Assembly (NCBI GenBank): GCA_022360315.1
Contig: JAKSDA010000410.1
Coordinates: 1 to 46,917, forward strand
Source: Pseudomonadota bacterium
Lineage (GTDB): Bacteria; Myxococcota_A; Polyangia; Haliangiales; Haliangiaceae
Direction of reading: 5' to 3'
Length of the DNA: 46,917 nucleotides
Shown here: piece by piece, positions 20,205-31,405 of the stretch
Position numbering within the stretch: the first letter of the stretch is position 1
Layout of the letters: each line of letters begins with the position of its first letter
Position numbers and translations under genes: made by a program
The notes under the pieces: model-generated
Database searches by the model: none
Told to the model about the DNA's origin: nothing
The model's input: the letters and a program-made list of their open reading frames with translations, nothing else

Positions 20205-22322
20205 CTACACCGTGATCCGCCGGTTATAGGTAACCCACTCGATGGCCAAAAGGAGTAGGCAGACGATGGCGAGATAGGCCCATAACGCCTGCCGCCGTGC
20301 GATGGCAAATCCCTCGGGCCTGGCCAGGGTCCGTCCACCCAGGGCAAGGTCGTCGACCGGCGCGACCTGGGATTCCTCTGGATTGGCCAGATTGGCGGCC
20401 AGTTCAACCACGGCGACGACCTGACCCCGATCGCGCGCGACCAGCCGGTGGACGCCAATCCAATTGCCGTAGAACCGAGCCTGGCCGTCGGTCACCGGAG
20501 CTCGGGTCTTTCGCCCCACGGGCGTCACCACCTCGACCTCGCTGATCCCATAGGTCCCATCCATGGGAACGCGCAGGCGATGGCCGGTCTGATAGGTCGT
20601 GATGAGGTCGGCGTCGTCGCCGGCAAACCAGTCCAGCGTGTTGACCAGAAGTAACGGGAAGGCGACTCGCAAGGTGAGATCCGTGCCTGCCAGGTTGAAG
20701 CCAAATGCGGCGATCTTGCGCTGTCCGTCTCTTTTGGCCGCGATGATCGGGGCGCGAACATAGCGCGCTAGGGCGATCTCGCCGCTGGTCCGGTCGACGT
20801 CAAAAACCGACGAGCGGTCGAAATTGACATCGCTCATGACAACCCACCGCATCACCGGATGAGCCTCGTCGATCTCGGTGATGCGCGGCGCCTCGACGGT
20901 CCGCCGGATGGCAAATGGGCTGTGCTCGCCGCGCGGATCGAAATAGGCCAGGTGGGTCGATGGCGTCGGGGGTATCTTCTCGGGGGTATAGCTGTCGAAA
21001 AACACCGCGTCATAGGTGGCAAGGTCCCCACTCGAAATTCTCTCTTCGTACTCGGCAGGGAGCAATTTGTCGATGTGGATGCTGTCGTAGACCAGCATCG
21101 CGCCCTCGAGGTACAGGTTGTCGTTGGTCACCAGGAGCACCTTTTGTTTTTTTCGCGCCGGCAAGAGGGCGAATGCCTCGTCATCCAGAGCAAACACATC
21201 CGGCCGGTCGCGCACCGAATCCCCCGAAGAATCTCCCGACCGCCCCGGTAGCGGGTCTTCAGATGAGCCCGGCGGCGAATCCGGCACTGCGACCGGCTGC
21301 AGCTCGGCGCGCAGGCGGTTTTCCTGACCGCCGGACAGATCGGGATAGATCGAGCGCAGCCGCTGGCCGGGCTGAAGAGTCACGGTCTTGACGTCGATCG
21401 GGTTGTTCCCACTGTACACGACCAGCCTGCGCTGAGCGGTCTCCTCGCCGAAATTCTGCAGCTCGATGAATACCGAGTAATTGGTCTTGTCGGTCAAATA
21501 GCGGCGCGCGTTGAATGCGACGATTCCAACATTGTCGCCTTTCTTGCCGACCGGCAGATAACGCACGTCGATACCGGAAAGATCGATATCGGCCAGGCGT
21601 TTTTGGTCGATCCCATCCCGGCCAGACGCGCTTGTCCCGGCCGGGTCCGGGCCGGCCTCGGCGCCGGTCGGCACCCGGCTCCACACCACGCTGTCGAGCA
21701 CCTCGAAGGGATATGCGCCGTCGCCGATGAGTACCACGGTGGGGTTTTTGCGCTCCCTGAGGGCGTCGGCTGCCGCCGACAGGGCGCGGCGCAGATCGGC
21801 TGGGGTGTCGCTGGCGACAATGCTGTCGACCACTTTGTGCAGCATGGGTATATCGCTGCCCATCCGGCTCAGCGGAGTGGTCTGGCCGTCCATGCGCATG
21901 ATCATCGCCGCATCACCGCCGGCCATGGCGTCGAGGAGTTCGTGGGCGCGCTGGCGAGCTACCTCAATACGCGGCGTTTGGCCGTCCGGGCCTTCGTCGA
22001 CGGTTTTCATCGATGCCGACGCGTCGACGATGACGACGACGTTTCTGGCATCGCGGTCGGCCGAGCCGAGCTGTGGGTCGAGCACTGCGACGATGAGCAG
22101 GGCCAGTATAACCAGCTGGAGGAGCAGCGAGAGGAGTCGACGCAACTGCTTCCACAGACTGGTCGTCTCCTTTTCGCGCAACACCCGATGCCACAGGGTC
22201 GAAAATGGCACCTCGAAACGGCGCCGCCGCATCTTGAGAATGTAGGCGACGACGGCGAGAACGGTCAGCACAGCCGCGACTGTCAGCACGGTCTGGTAGG
22301 CGATGGGCAGCAATAACGTCAC
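20205..22322 (-). CDS. BatA-like membrane protein with VWA domain
   Basis: 705 residues. Two N-terminal membrane helices (about 8-30 and 62-82) bracket a basic cytoplasmic loop containing FEVPFSTLWHRV, typical of the BatA N-terminal domain. The VWA domain follows with MIDAS DASAS (100-104). The rest is a beta-rich periplasmic-type region and a C-terminal helix (about 678-696) ending in a basic tail. The start is the GTG at 22322, which overlaps the DUF58 stop as GTGA and has a GGGGGG run 8 nt upstream; the open frame continues far into the DUF58 gene but is antisense-like there. Together with MoxR and DUF58 this is the conserved Bat-type core, thought to assemble or stabilise envelope complexes. 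Confidence 0.82.
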   Translation of the reverse strand: MTLLLPIAYQTVLTVAAVLTVLAVVAYILKMRRRRFEVPFSTLWHRVLREKETTSLWKQLRRLLSLLLQLVILALLIVAVLDPQLGSADRDARNVVVIVDASASMKTVDEGPDGQTPRIEVARQRAHELLDAMAGGDAAMIMRMDGQTTPLSRMGSDIPMLHKVVDSIVASDTPADLRRALSAAADALRERKNPTVVLIGDGAYPFEVLDSVVWSRVPTGAEAGPDPAGTSASGRDGIDQKRLADIDLSGIDVRYLPVGKKGDNVGIVAFNARRYLTDKTNYSVFIELQNFGEETAQRRLVVYSGNNPIDVKTVTLQPGQRLRSIYPDLSGGQENRLRAELQPVAVPDSPPGSSEDPLPGRSGDSSGDSVRDRPDVFALDDEAFALLPARKKQKVLLVTNDNLYLEGAMLVYDSIHIDKLLPAEYEERISSGDLATYDAVFFDSYTPEKIPPTPSTHLAYFDPRGEHSPFAIRRTVEAPRITEIDEAHPVMRWVVMSDVNFDRSSVFDVDRTSGEIALARYVRAPIIAAKRDGQRKIAAFGFNLAGTDLTLRVAFPLLLVNTLDWFAGDDADLITTYQTGHRLRVPMDGTYGISEVEVVTPVGRKTRAPVTDGQARFYGNWIGVHRLVARDRGQVVAVVELAANLANPEESQVAPVDDLALGGRTLARPEGFAIARRQALWAYLAIVCLLLLAIEWVTYNRRITV

Positions 22323-23257
22323 CGCAAAAACCCCCCGGCTCGAAAGATCTTCAGCACCAGCTCGTCGAACGGCAGCTGTGTATGGGTACGAAAATAGGCC
22401 AGCGCTCGCGCGGTACAGAACTCGGATAACTCGGAACAGTACTTTTCGTGCTCGCGCTTGTAGGCGTCGAGCAGCGATTTGGAAACCGTGACTTCCTTGG
22501 CCTCTCCGGTCTCGCAATCGACCAGGGTCAGGTCGCCGTGCAGGTGCGGATCGACCTCCCGCTGGTCGTAAATCTGCAGCACAAACGGCTCGAACTTGTT
22601 GTAGCGCAGGGAGTTGATGCCCTCTTCGAAGCCGCGCGGGTCGTAGAAATCCGAGATCAGAACCGCCAGTCCGCGGCGTTTGTTTTCGTGGACAAACTTG
22701 CGTATGCAAGCGGCCAGATCGGTCTGGCCGCCCGCCTCGACGTTGCGCAAAAACTCGAATACCTTAAAAATGCGGTTTTTGCCCCGGGCCGGAGGCAAAC
22801 GCCCGCGCAAGCGGTCGGAAAACGGCACCAAGGCCACGCGGTCGAGGTTGGCCAGCCCGACATAACCGAGCGCAGCACCGATCTGCATGGCGTAGTGCAG
22901 CTTGAGCGGATTGCCGATGAGCATCGACCTGGAACAGTCGAGCAGAATGTAGATGTGCAGATCTTCTTCTTCTTCGAAAAGGCGCAGGAGCAGCTTGTCG
23001 ATTCGACCGTACACATTCCAATCGATGTAGCGAAAATCGTCGCCCCAGCTGTAGCGACGGTGGTCGGCAAACTCGATGCCCGAGCCGACCTTGCGGGTGC
23101 GCCGCTCGGCGCGCAGGTTGCCGGTGAAGATCTTGCGCGACACCACGTGCAGGTATTCCAGCTTCTTGAGGAATTGGTCGTCGAATAGCCCGCTGCGGTC
23201 GTCGCCAGGTGTTTGCTCGGCGCGGACCTTTTTGGTTGCCACAGCCACGGTTCGCAC
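22319..23257 (-). CDS. DUF58 protein (MoxR-associated)
   Basis: 312 residues. The DUF58 signature is clear at 58-85: GSGIEFADHRRYS followed by GDDFRYIDWNVYGR. A degenerate VWA-like fold follows, with DCSRS (107-111) resembling a MIDAS motif, then VALVPFSDRL and LAVLISDFYDPRG. DUF58 proteins are almost always encoded between a MoxR ATPase and Bat/VWA proteins, as here. It is 10 nt downstream of moxR and overlaps the BatA-like gene by 4 nt. The first GTG (23257) is only 2 nt after GGGAG; a second GTG at 23248 is 11 nt after it and could be the true start. Confidence 0.88.
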   Translation of the reverse strand: MRTVAVATKKVRAEQTPGDDRSGLFDDQFLKKLEYLHVVSRKIFTGNLRAERRTRKVGSGIEFADHRRYSWGDDFRYIDWNVYGRIDKLLLRLFEEEEDLHIYILLDCSRSMLIGNPLKLHYAMQIGAALGYVGLANLDRVALVPFSDRLRGRLPPARGKNRIFKVFEFLRNVEAGGQTDLAACIRKFVHENKRRGLAVLISDFYDPRGFEEGINSLRYNKFEPFVLQIYDQREVDPHLHGDLTLVDCETGEAKEVTVSKSLLDAYKREHEKYCSELSEFCTARALAYFRTHTQLPFDELVLKIFRAGGFLR

Positions 23258-23267
23258 TGCTCCCGCG

Positions 23268-24302
<1,035 letters not shown>

Positions 24303-24459
24303 ACTATTCCCCTGAAAACAAATCGGCTCCGACATTTCGTCCCAAAAACGGGCCCAACAATGCCGGTCTACGATGGCAAAGGCGGCTGGTGATCGGGTGA
24401 TCGAGACGCATAGACGGGGGTCGCTTGACCGGGACGGTTTGTCGCATCGACCGAATCAA

Positions 24460-26376
24460 TCAATCCATCGAATGCGGCTTGATCTTCTGGAAATACCGTT
24501 TGACGTAATACTTGTATCCACTGGGGACTTTTTCCGACCGTATTACCTCTTCCACGATGGTTTTGTACTCGGCAAAGACGTTTTGGTAGGCACGACTGGA
24601 GAACCCTTTTTGCGCGGCGGCAAGGATGGTTTCGCGCCGCGACTGGCCCCGGCCGTGGACCCCGGATGCCGATTCGTCGCGGGTCTTGCCACTCTTGGGC
24701 GTGGCGTCGCCGAGCAGATAGGGATCGTGCTCGTCGCCGTAGGACGAGCCGCCGGGCTGCTTGCCCTTGCCCTTGGGCTGGCGCCCGGCCTGCTTCTGGC
24801 CATTGCGACCGGGCCCGTTCTGGCCCGGTCGCCACGCCCCGCGCGAGCCGCGCTGGCCGCGGGCACGGCGCCGAAAATCCTGATTGCGCTTGTTCTTGCC
24901 GAATAGATCGCGCATGCCACTGCGACCCCGGCGGCGGGCTCGCCGCATGGCCTCTTTGAGGTCGGAGAGCTGGGAGGCGACTTTTTTCTGACCGGCGATC
25001 TTGCGCCGATCGGCGTCGACTTTGCCGGTATTGCGGGCCGCGCTGCGCAGGCTGCGCGAGGCCATGCGCCGGTTCTTTTGGCCGCGCTGCCGCATGCTCT
25101 TGGAAGCCTGCTGCATGTCGCGGTGCAGTTGCTTGAGAGTACGCCGCTGTGCCGAGCGCTGGCGCTTTTCCCGTTCGCGCTCGAGTCGCTTCAGCTCGCG
25201 TTTTCTCTTTTCGAGCTGGCGGGTGAGGCGCTGCTTTTCGCGCTGGTTCTTGGCCTGATCCATCTTGCGCTGGAGCTTGCGGATCTGATCCTTCTGTTTC
25301 GCGATCTGCTGGTCGAGCTTTTCATCGCGCCGGGCGTCTTTTTTGTCGAACTTGCGCGCGGCCTTGTCCAGCGCTTTGGCGATCTCTCTCTGCTGTTTTT
25401 GGGAAAACTGGCCCTGTTCGAGCTTTTGGGCCAGCTTTTCCATTTCGGCGCGGGCCTGGTTCAGGTCGCCCTTTTCCAGGGCCTTGCCGACCTCGCGGGT
25501 GAGCGAGTTTTTCTTCAGCTCTCGTCCGGTCTCTTTGAGGTCGGCAACCGCTTGCTCGACGTTGTCGTCGGCCCCCTGCATGTACTGCTCTTCGGCTTTG
25601 GCCAGCTCTTCGAGCAGTTGCTCCTTGCTCAGCTCGCCCATCTCGGCCCTGGCCAGAAGGTTGTCGACGTCCCTTACAAACTGCTCCAGATTGGGCTCGC
25701 GTTCGGTGCGCGCGACCCGACGCAGGTCTTCGAGCAGATCGCGCGCATAATCGATGTCGTCGTCGGCGAATTCGTCGGCTTTTTCGGGCGCGGCAGGTTT
25801 TGCCTCGACGCGCTCGGTCGGCGGCAATACCGCCGTGCTGACCGGGTTGCCATGGGGCCAGTAAAGTCCCGATACGAGCAGGGCGACGACACCAAATGAT
25901 AAGGCAGCACCCATGTCGCGAGGCCGGTGAAAGGGCGTGGCCGCGGCGACGTCGGCGGCGGGTGCAGCAGCCACCGCATCCTCGATGGCCGCGTTCATCA
26001 ATGCCCTGGTCTGCGCATCCTCGACCTCGTTGGCCCCCCCTTGTTCCACCGCCTCAAGCCGACGCTCGAACGCACATGCAGTGGACAGGCGATCGGATAG
26101 GTCGGAGGCGCGGTCGACGCGAGTTGCCACAATGTGGGTCGGAAAGCGGCCGAATGCACCGATCAGCGCACCGATCGCCACGACAGCTGCGCAACCGACC
26201 AGAATGGCGATTCCAGCCGAGGCGCTCACCGCGCCCTGACGAACCGCGTACACCGTGGCCAGTGCACTGGCAAAGGCCAGGATGGACGTCGTCGTCGCGG
26301 TTTCCAGAGCAGCCTGGAGGCGGAGACGGCGACGGGCTCGGGCAATGATTGCGTGGATCGTGGACGTATCGACCAT
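24460..26376 (-). CDS. Coiled-coil membrane protein heading the MoxR operon (DUF4175-like)
   Basis: 638 residues. Two hydrophobic segments near 28-44 and 53-72 and a third near 154-170 anchor it in the membrane. Residues about 190-460 are one long, highly charged coiled coil rich in Lys, Arg, Glu and Gln (for example QLEKRKRELKRLERERE), followed by a very basic Gly/Arg/Gln-rich low-complexity region (about 460-570) and a conserved-looking tail that ends AYQNVFAEYKTIVEEVIRSE then a Tyr/Lys-rich stretch. The layout recalls DUF4175-type proteins found ahead of moxR in several phyla. It probably scaffolds the Bat-like complex. Function is not established; family naming is tentative. Confidence 0.72.
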   Translation of the reverse strand: MVDTSTIHAIIARARRRLRLQAALETATTTSILAFASALATVYAVRQGAVSASAGIAILVGCAAVVAIGALIGAFGRFPTHIVATRVDRASDLSDRLSTACAFERRLEAVEQGGANEVEDAQTRALMNAAIEDAVAAAPAADVAAATPFHRPRDMGAALSFGVVALLVSGLYWPHGNPVSTAVLPPTERVEAKPAAPEKADEFADDDIDYARDLLEDLRRVARTEREPNLEQFVRDVDNLLARAEMGELSKEQLLEELAKAEEQYMQGADDNVEQAVADLKETGRELKKNSLTREVGKALEKGDLNQARAEMEKLAQKLEQGQFSQKQQREIAKALDKAARKFDKKDARRDEKLDQQIAKQKDQIRKLQRKMDQAKNQREKQRLTRQLEKRKRELKRLEREREKRQRSAQRRTLKQLHRDMQQASKSMRQRGQKNRRMASRSLRSAARNTGKVDADRRKIAGQKKVASQLSDLKEAMRRARRRGRSGMRDLFGKNKRNQDFRRRARGQRGSRGAWRPGQNGPGRNGQKQAGRQPKGKGKQPGGSSYGDEHDPYLLGDATPKSGKTRDESASGVHGRGQSRRETILAAAQKGFSSRAYQNVFAEYKTIVEEVIRSEKVPSGYKYYVKRYFQKIKPHSMD

Positions 26377-26604
26377 GCGAGAAACTCTCTACCAGGCGGG
26401 GAAACTGATGACACAGGACCGGAATATTCGTTCAGACCCATTTAGTGTAGCACCGGTTGCCACAGCCGGCGGTCCCGGCCACTGCTCGATGATGACACCT
26501 GGCCATGGATACCGTCGGCCCCGCTGCATGAATGCCGACCGGCCGGTATGCTGGCACGGTCTACCGGGTTGCCGGTAAGAGCTCATAGGTTCCCGGAATC
26601 AATG

Positions 26605-26610
26605 TACAAT
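26605..26610 (+). promoter_or_regulatory. Candidate -10 element for the lipoprotein at 26717
   Basis: TACAAT matches the sigma-70 -10 consensus at five of six positions and is preceded by TG. No good -35 is seen. A start near 26617 would put the whole 19-bp repeat array in the 5' leader. Confidence 0.3.
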
Positions 26611-26619
26611 CTACACAGT

Positions 26620-26695
26620 ACGCCGGGGTCTTGGCAGCGCGCCGGGGTATGGGCAGCAAGCCGGCGTATGGGCAGCAAGCCGGGGTCTTGGCACC
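26620..26695 (+). repeat. Four tandem 19-bp repeats upstream of a lipoprotein gene
   Basis: Four contiguous units at 26620, 26639, 26658 and 26677 share the pattern ..GCCGGGGTMTKGGCAGC. Units 1 and 4 contain GTCTTGG; units 2 and 3 contain GTATGGG. The array ends 21 nt before the start codon, covering the region just ahead of the ribosome binding site. There are no spacers, so it is not a CRISPR. Confidence 0.85.
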
Positions 26696-26716
26696 GGCGA
26701 TACTATGGAGCGCACC

Positions 26717-27586
26717 ATGAAACTCTTCGATCATTCTATGGCCCGACGAACTGTTCTTTCGGCGTTTTGCCTCTCGCTCGCGGCGGTGTTGTGCAGTGCT
26801 TGCAGCGATGACGGAGGCTTTGGCTCCGACGCGGCCACAGTCGATGCGCTCGCCGGGGCCACGGTTTCTCTGTCCTGGCAGATCCGGGATCCGGACGCCG
26901 GGTCGGCGGTGTTGGCCTGCGATGAGGTAGCTGCATCGGCCGTGCGGTTGGCCCTTCGGCCGGTCGGCGGCGGTTCTGGCAGCAACGATTCATTCACGTG
27001 CGCGAGCGGCTCGGTGACGTCGCGTGTGTTCAACCCGGGAACCTACAACATCGACCTGGTCCTGGTCGCCGGATTGGCCGAGCTCGACACGGTCACCATT
27101 GAAGGGGTGGCCCTGGCACTGGGCAAAAATACTCAGCTCGATCCCGTCGACTTTGCCGTCGTGCCGCGGAGCAATCTCACATTTCAGATCGATACTGCGC
27201 TGGCCGGCCCCAACTGCGCGTCCAACAGCGCCGGGATCACCGAGATGCGCATCGAACTGCGCAACAGCAACGGAATCTGTGAACCGGCGACATTCTCCGT
27301 GGACGACGGCCGGCTGCCTTATAACTCGGACTGCGCCAGTGCCACCACCGCGTGCATCGAAAATGACCGCTCGGTCACCGCGACCATCCCCTCGGGTACC
27401 CGCATGCTGTCCATTACCGGGCGCACGGGCACAGATGCTTGCTTCACGCGCCTGGCCCAGTTCGAGGCCCCCGGCAATAACCTGACCGCCGATCTCGGCA
27501 AGCAGCTCCTGGTCGTCGATACCGGCCAGCCCGGCTGCACGACGTCAACCGCGCTGGCCGGCCCTGCTCTGCCCACGGCTCTGTAG
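26717..27586 (+). CDS. Secreted lipoprotein of unknown function
   Basis: 289 residues. The signal peptide has a basic N-terminus (MARR), a hydrophobic core and a lipobox at Cys29 (CSAC), followed by an Asp/Gly-rich tether (SDDGGFGSDAA). The mature part is beta-rich and contains several cysteines (LACDE, FTCAS, NCASN, GICEP, DCASA, TACIE, DACFT) suggesting disulfide-stabilised, surface or periplasmic folding. I do not recognise the family; such proteins are abundant in myxobacteria. GGAG lies 6 nt before the ATG at 26717, which is why I prefer it over an ATG at 26705. It is convergent with the small lipoprotein at 27626. Confidence 0.7.
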   Translation: MKLFDHSMARRTVLSAFCLSLAAVLCSACSDDGGFGSDAATVDALAGATVSLSWQIRDPDAGSAVLACDEVAASAVRLALRPVGGGSGSNDSFTCASGSVTSRVFNPGTYNIDLVLVAGLAELDTVTIEGVALALGKNTQLDPVDFAVVPRSNLTFQIDTALAGPNCASNSAGITEMRIELRNSNGICEPATFSVDDGRLPYNSDCASATTACIENDRSVTATIPSGTRMLSITGRTGTDACFTRLAQFEAPGNNLTADLGKQLLVVDTGQPGCTTSTALAGPALPTAL

Positions 27587-27604
27587 CCTGGTCGAGTGCG
27601 ATCC

Positions 27605-27620
27605 ATCGCCCCCCCGCGAT
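27605..27620. terminator. Possible bidirectional hairpin between convergent genes
   Basis: ATCGC (27605-27609) pairs with GCGAT (27616-27620) around a CCCCCC loop in the 39-bp gap between two convergent lipoprotein genes. There is no T-tract on either side, so the call rests on position and pairing only. Confidence 0.3.
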
Positions 27621-27625
27621 GATTG

Positions 27626-28132
27626 CTACTCGTGCATGTGCTCGCCTTCATGCACGACGACCAACCGTACTTGCTGCTCGGCAGTCGAGCCGAAATTCAC
27701 CGAATAGGTCCCGACCTCGAAATCAAACGTATGGCCGATGCTCACCTCGGCACACTCGGTGACATTGCTGTTGGTCTGTTCGGCTGCAACCGGCGCACCA
27801 CTGGACGTCGATACAGCGATCGGGACACTCTTGTCCATGAATACGGTGAACTCGCCTTCCTCATCGATAACCAGGTCGATATAGCTGTCTTGACCGCTCA
27901 GAGTGATGTCGAAGCGAGTGTGCTCTTCGCCGATGTCTGGAGCGTCGCCAGTGTTGTCAGTCGCAGCAGTAACCGCCTGGCTCGGGCCCTCTTTCATGTG
28001 TTCGCAGGCGTCTTCGGCCGCATTCAGTTCGTCGTCGTCGTCTCCGCAGCCGAGTAATGCAACACTCACAGCCACCGCGGCAATGGCCGCCGCGGCAAAT
28101 AACACATTCGATCGCTCGTGGGTTGGTTTCAT
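27626..28132 (-). CDS. Small secreted lipoprotein at the end of the putative zinc locus
   Basis: 168 residues. An Ala/Val-rich signal peptide ends at a good lipobox, LLGC (Cys29), followed by an acidic tether GDDDDEL. The mature domain is small and acidic, with a beta-strand pattern and a C-terminus EGEHMHE that holds two histidines; CEHM near residue 43 is another possible metal-binding spot. The start is well supported by GGAGGAG 4 nt upstream of the ATG. It lies 150 nt downstream of the preceding same-strand gene, so it may have its own promoter. Function unknown; a metal-handling role is suggested only by neighbours and His content. Confidence 0.68.
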   Translation of the reverse strand: MKPTHERSNVLFAAAAIAAVAVSVALLGCGDDDDELNAAEDACEHMKEGPSQAVTAATDNTGDAPDIGEEHTRFDITLSGQDSYIDLVIDEEGEFTVFMDKSVPIAVSTSSGAPVAAEQTNSNVTECAEVSIGHTFDFEVGTYSVNFGSTAEQQVRLVVVHEGEHMHE

Positions 28133-28282
28133 TTTCTCCTCCTTGTTGGACTATCAACCGGTTGTGTTTTTGAATGAGCAGTTTTTTCTGTGAAAAGTGC
28201 ACTGGGCTGACCCATCGGCAACGAGGGGTTGGACATTGACGACAGGTCAGCGCCAGTACACGGTCCGTTCAGTTCGAGGGGG

Positions 28283-29128
28283 TCATCGTTCGACTCGAAT
28301 CGATAGTTCGAGTTCGCCCATTGCCTGTATGATGCTGGCCTGGGCGTTTTGGCTCGAGTCCAAATCATAGCCGGCTCCGCCATCGATCGGTACGACGGTA
28401 AATTCGGCCCACTGGATGCGATCGAAGATGCGGCTGGTCACAATCAGCCTGATCGCGAGTGAGACATCGGGCGGATGGCTGCGGTCTGCGGGCAGATCCA
28501 GGGAGCTCGACAGGGTCTGCGCCGCGCCATCGGCCAGTTCGAGATCGAGCGTCCAGCCGATTTCGCCCTCGATCCGCACTGGCCCGCGACCGTCGCGTAC
28601 CAGGCCGCTGGCCGTGATACGCAAGAGGCCCAGATTGGCCACACTAATCTTGGACAGCGGTAGATCGCAGCTCGGCTCGCAGACCAAATTCTCCGACACG
28701 CCGATGACCAAATCGAGCACACCGGTGTCCATGGCAGCTGCAACCGACGAGCTGCCTCCCTGGGCCAGCTCGTTGGAGATTTCTTCATAGGGGACCAGAC
28801 TGCCGTCGACCGAGTGGCAATGGCCGTTGTGGCACAGGGTATAGCCGGGAGGCGGATTGCTCGGGTCAAAGGACAGTCCTGTCTGTCCGTTGTTGATCAG
28901 CGACAATTCGTCGGTGTGCAGGGTCATGGATTCGATCTTGAGCTGGTAATCCGAGGCCAGTTTTTGCCAGCCCATGCTCAGGTCACGACCATTCGGTATA
29001 TCGAATCGGGCGTCGATACGCGGCGACAGGGTGGCAAACGGAACGCCCTCATCCCAGGCGCACGCGCCAACCGGCAGCCCGACTGCGATTGTGGCAATGA
29101 TTGTGATGTGCCGTACGATGCTGTGCAT
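28283..29128 (-). CDS. Secreted protein with Cys/His motif in the zinc locus
   Basis: 281 residues from the ATG at 29128, selected by GAGGAG 7 nt upstream. The N-terminus is a signal peptide ending at VGAC (Cys23), a plausible lipobox. A notable motif CHNGHCHSVDG lies near residue 106, and a second cysteine pair follows (CEPSCD, near 155). The rest is predicted beta-rich. The arrangement of Cys and His would suit binding of Zn or Cu. It begins 10 nt after the ZnuA-like gene, so both are co-transcribed. The overall pattern faintly recalls MbnP-like metal-binding proteins, but I cannot confirm this. Confidence 0.65.
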   Translation of the reverse strand: MHSIVRHITIIATIAVGLPVGACAWDEGVPFATLSPRIDARFDIPNGRDLSMGWQKLASDYQLKIESMTLHTDELSLINNGQTGLSFDPSNPPPGYTLCHNGHCHSVDGSLVPYEEISNELAQGGSSSVAAAMDTGVLDLVIGVSENLVCEPSCDLPLSKISVANLGLLRITASGLVRDGRGPVRIEGEIGWTLDLELADGAAQTLSSSLDLPADRSHPPDVSLAIRLIVTSRIFDRIQWAEFTVVPIDGGAGYDLDSSQNAQASIIQAMGELELSIRVER

Positions 29129-29138
29129 GATCAGCTCC

Positions 29139-30056
<918 letters not shown>

Positions 30057-30064
30057 CGGTGCTC

Positions 30065-31405
30065 CTAGAATTTGTGCGCTCCGTGGGCGCCAATATTGAA
30101 CTCAAACGCGAGAAAGAGGGCGTAGATGGGGTCGTTTCGCCAGAACGGCACATCGACCGCTCCCTGCGCACGCACCCGGGAAAACTCGGTCGGCCAGAAG
30201 GTCAAGCTGGCGCTGCCCCGCACGCGATAGTCGCTCCAGTCGGGATCGAGATAGTCGCCCTCGAATTCGCCTTTGCGAGTGTTGGCCGGTTCGCCATACT
30301 CGGCCCGCCAGGCTGTACTCCATCGCCTGGCAAAGCGCCAGTACAGGTAGAGATAGCCGCTCAGGTCGCTGAGCAAGCTGTTCGGGATCTGGCGTCGGCG
30401 ATAGAACCACTCGGTCTGCAGCGCCACAGTGGTGTAACTCTGCCGGGTGATCGGCCGGTATTTGAGGTACAGGTCAGTTGCGTAGACATCGCTGCGATTG
30501 TCGTGTCCGGTTGCATTGGGCCCGGTCGCCACCGACAGGCCCCACAGCGCCGACAGGTCGTCACTCGGGCCAAAAAACTGTTTGATTACGAGCGAGGACT
30601 GGACGTCGAGCGGCGACTCGACGGGCAGATCTTGCGAGCCGAAAAAGCTCCGCGCCGTGGCCTCGCCGGCGGCGTCGGTGGCCGAGGCGATGATCTCGAC
30701 ATACCAGGGCAGCGGGGTCAGATAGGACAGTTCCACGCCCACGCCGCGGTTGCCTTCGGCGCCGAAGAGCCGTCCGATAGCAAACGGCTGATCGACAAAA
30801 TCCCAGCTGTGGGGATGGGTTGGATTGATGCGGCCGATCTGGGTCAGAAACTGTCCGATCCGGGCCTGCACGTTCCACGGCAGATTCAGCGTAGTGGCGT
30901 AGATTTCCTCGATCTCGACGCCGAACTGACTGAACACCAGATTGCCGTCGAGACGGAAATACGGGTCCACTTCTTTGCCGATGGCCATCTCGAGCTGCTG
31001 CAAATTGAACCCAGTGCTGGTCGGATCGTGCCCGCCGGTCTGCAGGTTGTCTTCGTCGCTGAAATACGCGATCGCGCTGTCCACGATGAGCGATATATCG
31101 GGATTCATGGACTGAAGCGCGCTGGCCACGGAGCTGGGACCAGGCGCAGGGGGACGCGATGTGGCCGCGTCTTCGGCATCCTGGCCCAGTGCAGCCTCGA
31201 GTTCGGCCAGTTCCTCGGGCGATAGTTCATCGCCGCCACTGGCCTGATCGTCGGCTTGCGCAGAATCTCGGCCATCCGGGGCTGCGGCTGCTTCGGGTGG
31301 ACGCTCCTGGGCGATGGCAATACCAATACTGGGCGAGCTGGCCCAGACCAGTACTGTCATGGTCCACAGAACGGTATGTGGTGGTTTGAGTAACTGCAAC
31401 TGCAT
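30065..31405 (-). CDS. Outer-membrane beta-barrel protein of the zinc locus
   Basis: 446 residues. The signal peptide (to about residue 32) is followed by an Ala/Glu/Asp-rich linker and then amphipathic beta strands that end in a terminal aromatic-rich stretch with final residue Phe (GAHGAHKF), typical of barrel proteins recognised by the BAM machinery. It contains FGAEGNRGVGVELSYL and repeated YLYLYWRFARRW-like strands. Similar proteins encoded beside zinc importers have been annotated as zinc-regulated outer-membrane receptors, but no TonB box or plug domain is visible, so it may be a porin. I use the ATG at 31405 (AGAAG upstream). It is directly followed by the ZnuA-like gene. Confidence 0.72.
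   Translation of the reverse strand: MQLQLLKPPHTVLWTMTVLVWASSPSIGIAIAQERPPEAAAAPDGRDSAQADDQASGGDELSPEELAELEAALGQDAEDAATSRPPAPGPSSVASALQSMNPDISLIVDSAIAYFSDEDNLQTGGHDPTSTGFNLQQLEMAIGKEVDPYFRLDGNLVFSQFGVEIEEIYATTLNLPWNVQARIGQFLTQIGRINPTHPHSWDFVDQPFAIGRLFGAEGNRGVGVELSYLTPLPWYVEIIASATDAAGEATARSFFGSQDLPVESPLDVQSSLVIKQFFGPSDDLSALWGLSVATGPNATGHDNRSDVYATDLYLKYRPITRQSYTTVALQTEWFYRRRQIPNSLLSDLSGYLYLYWRFARRWSTAWRAEYGEPANTRKGEFEGDYLDPDWSDYRVRGSASLTFWPTEFSRVRAQGAVDVPFWRNDPIYALFLAFEFNIGAHGAHKF

Larger units (their letters stand above)
26377..26716. other. Divergent intergenic region with a tandem repeat
   Basis: These 340 bp separate the MoxR operon (left) from a lipoprotein gene (right) and should hold both promoters. 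A TACAAT hexamer at 26605-26610 is a good -10 candidate for the rightward gene. Four 19-bp repeats follow at 26620-26695. I see no gene in the stretch. Confidence 0.5.

Noticed and set aside
22323..22709. Upstream extension of the BatA-like protein into the DUF58 gene
   Set aside because: It lies inside the well-supported DUF58 coding region; the GTG at 22322 with GTGA overlap and GGGGGG upstream fits better.
24666..25899. Long plus-strand frames opposite the coiled-coil protein
   Set aside because: They are hydrophobic Leu/Phe-rich mirror images of the Lys/Glu-rich coiled coil on the minus strand, a common codon-bias artefact.
26620..26695. CRISPR array
   Set aside because: The 19-bp units are directly adjacent with no spacers, and no cas gene is in the window.
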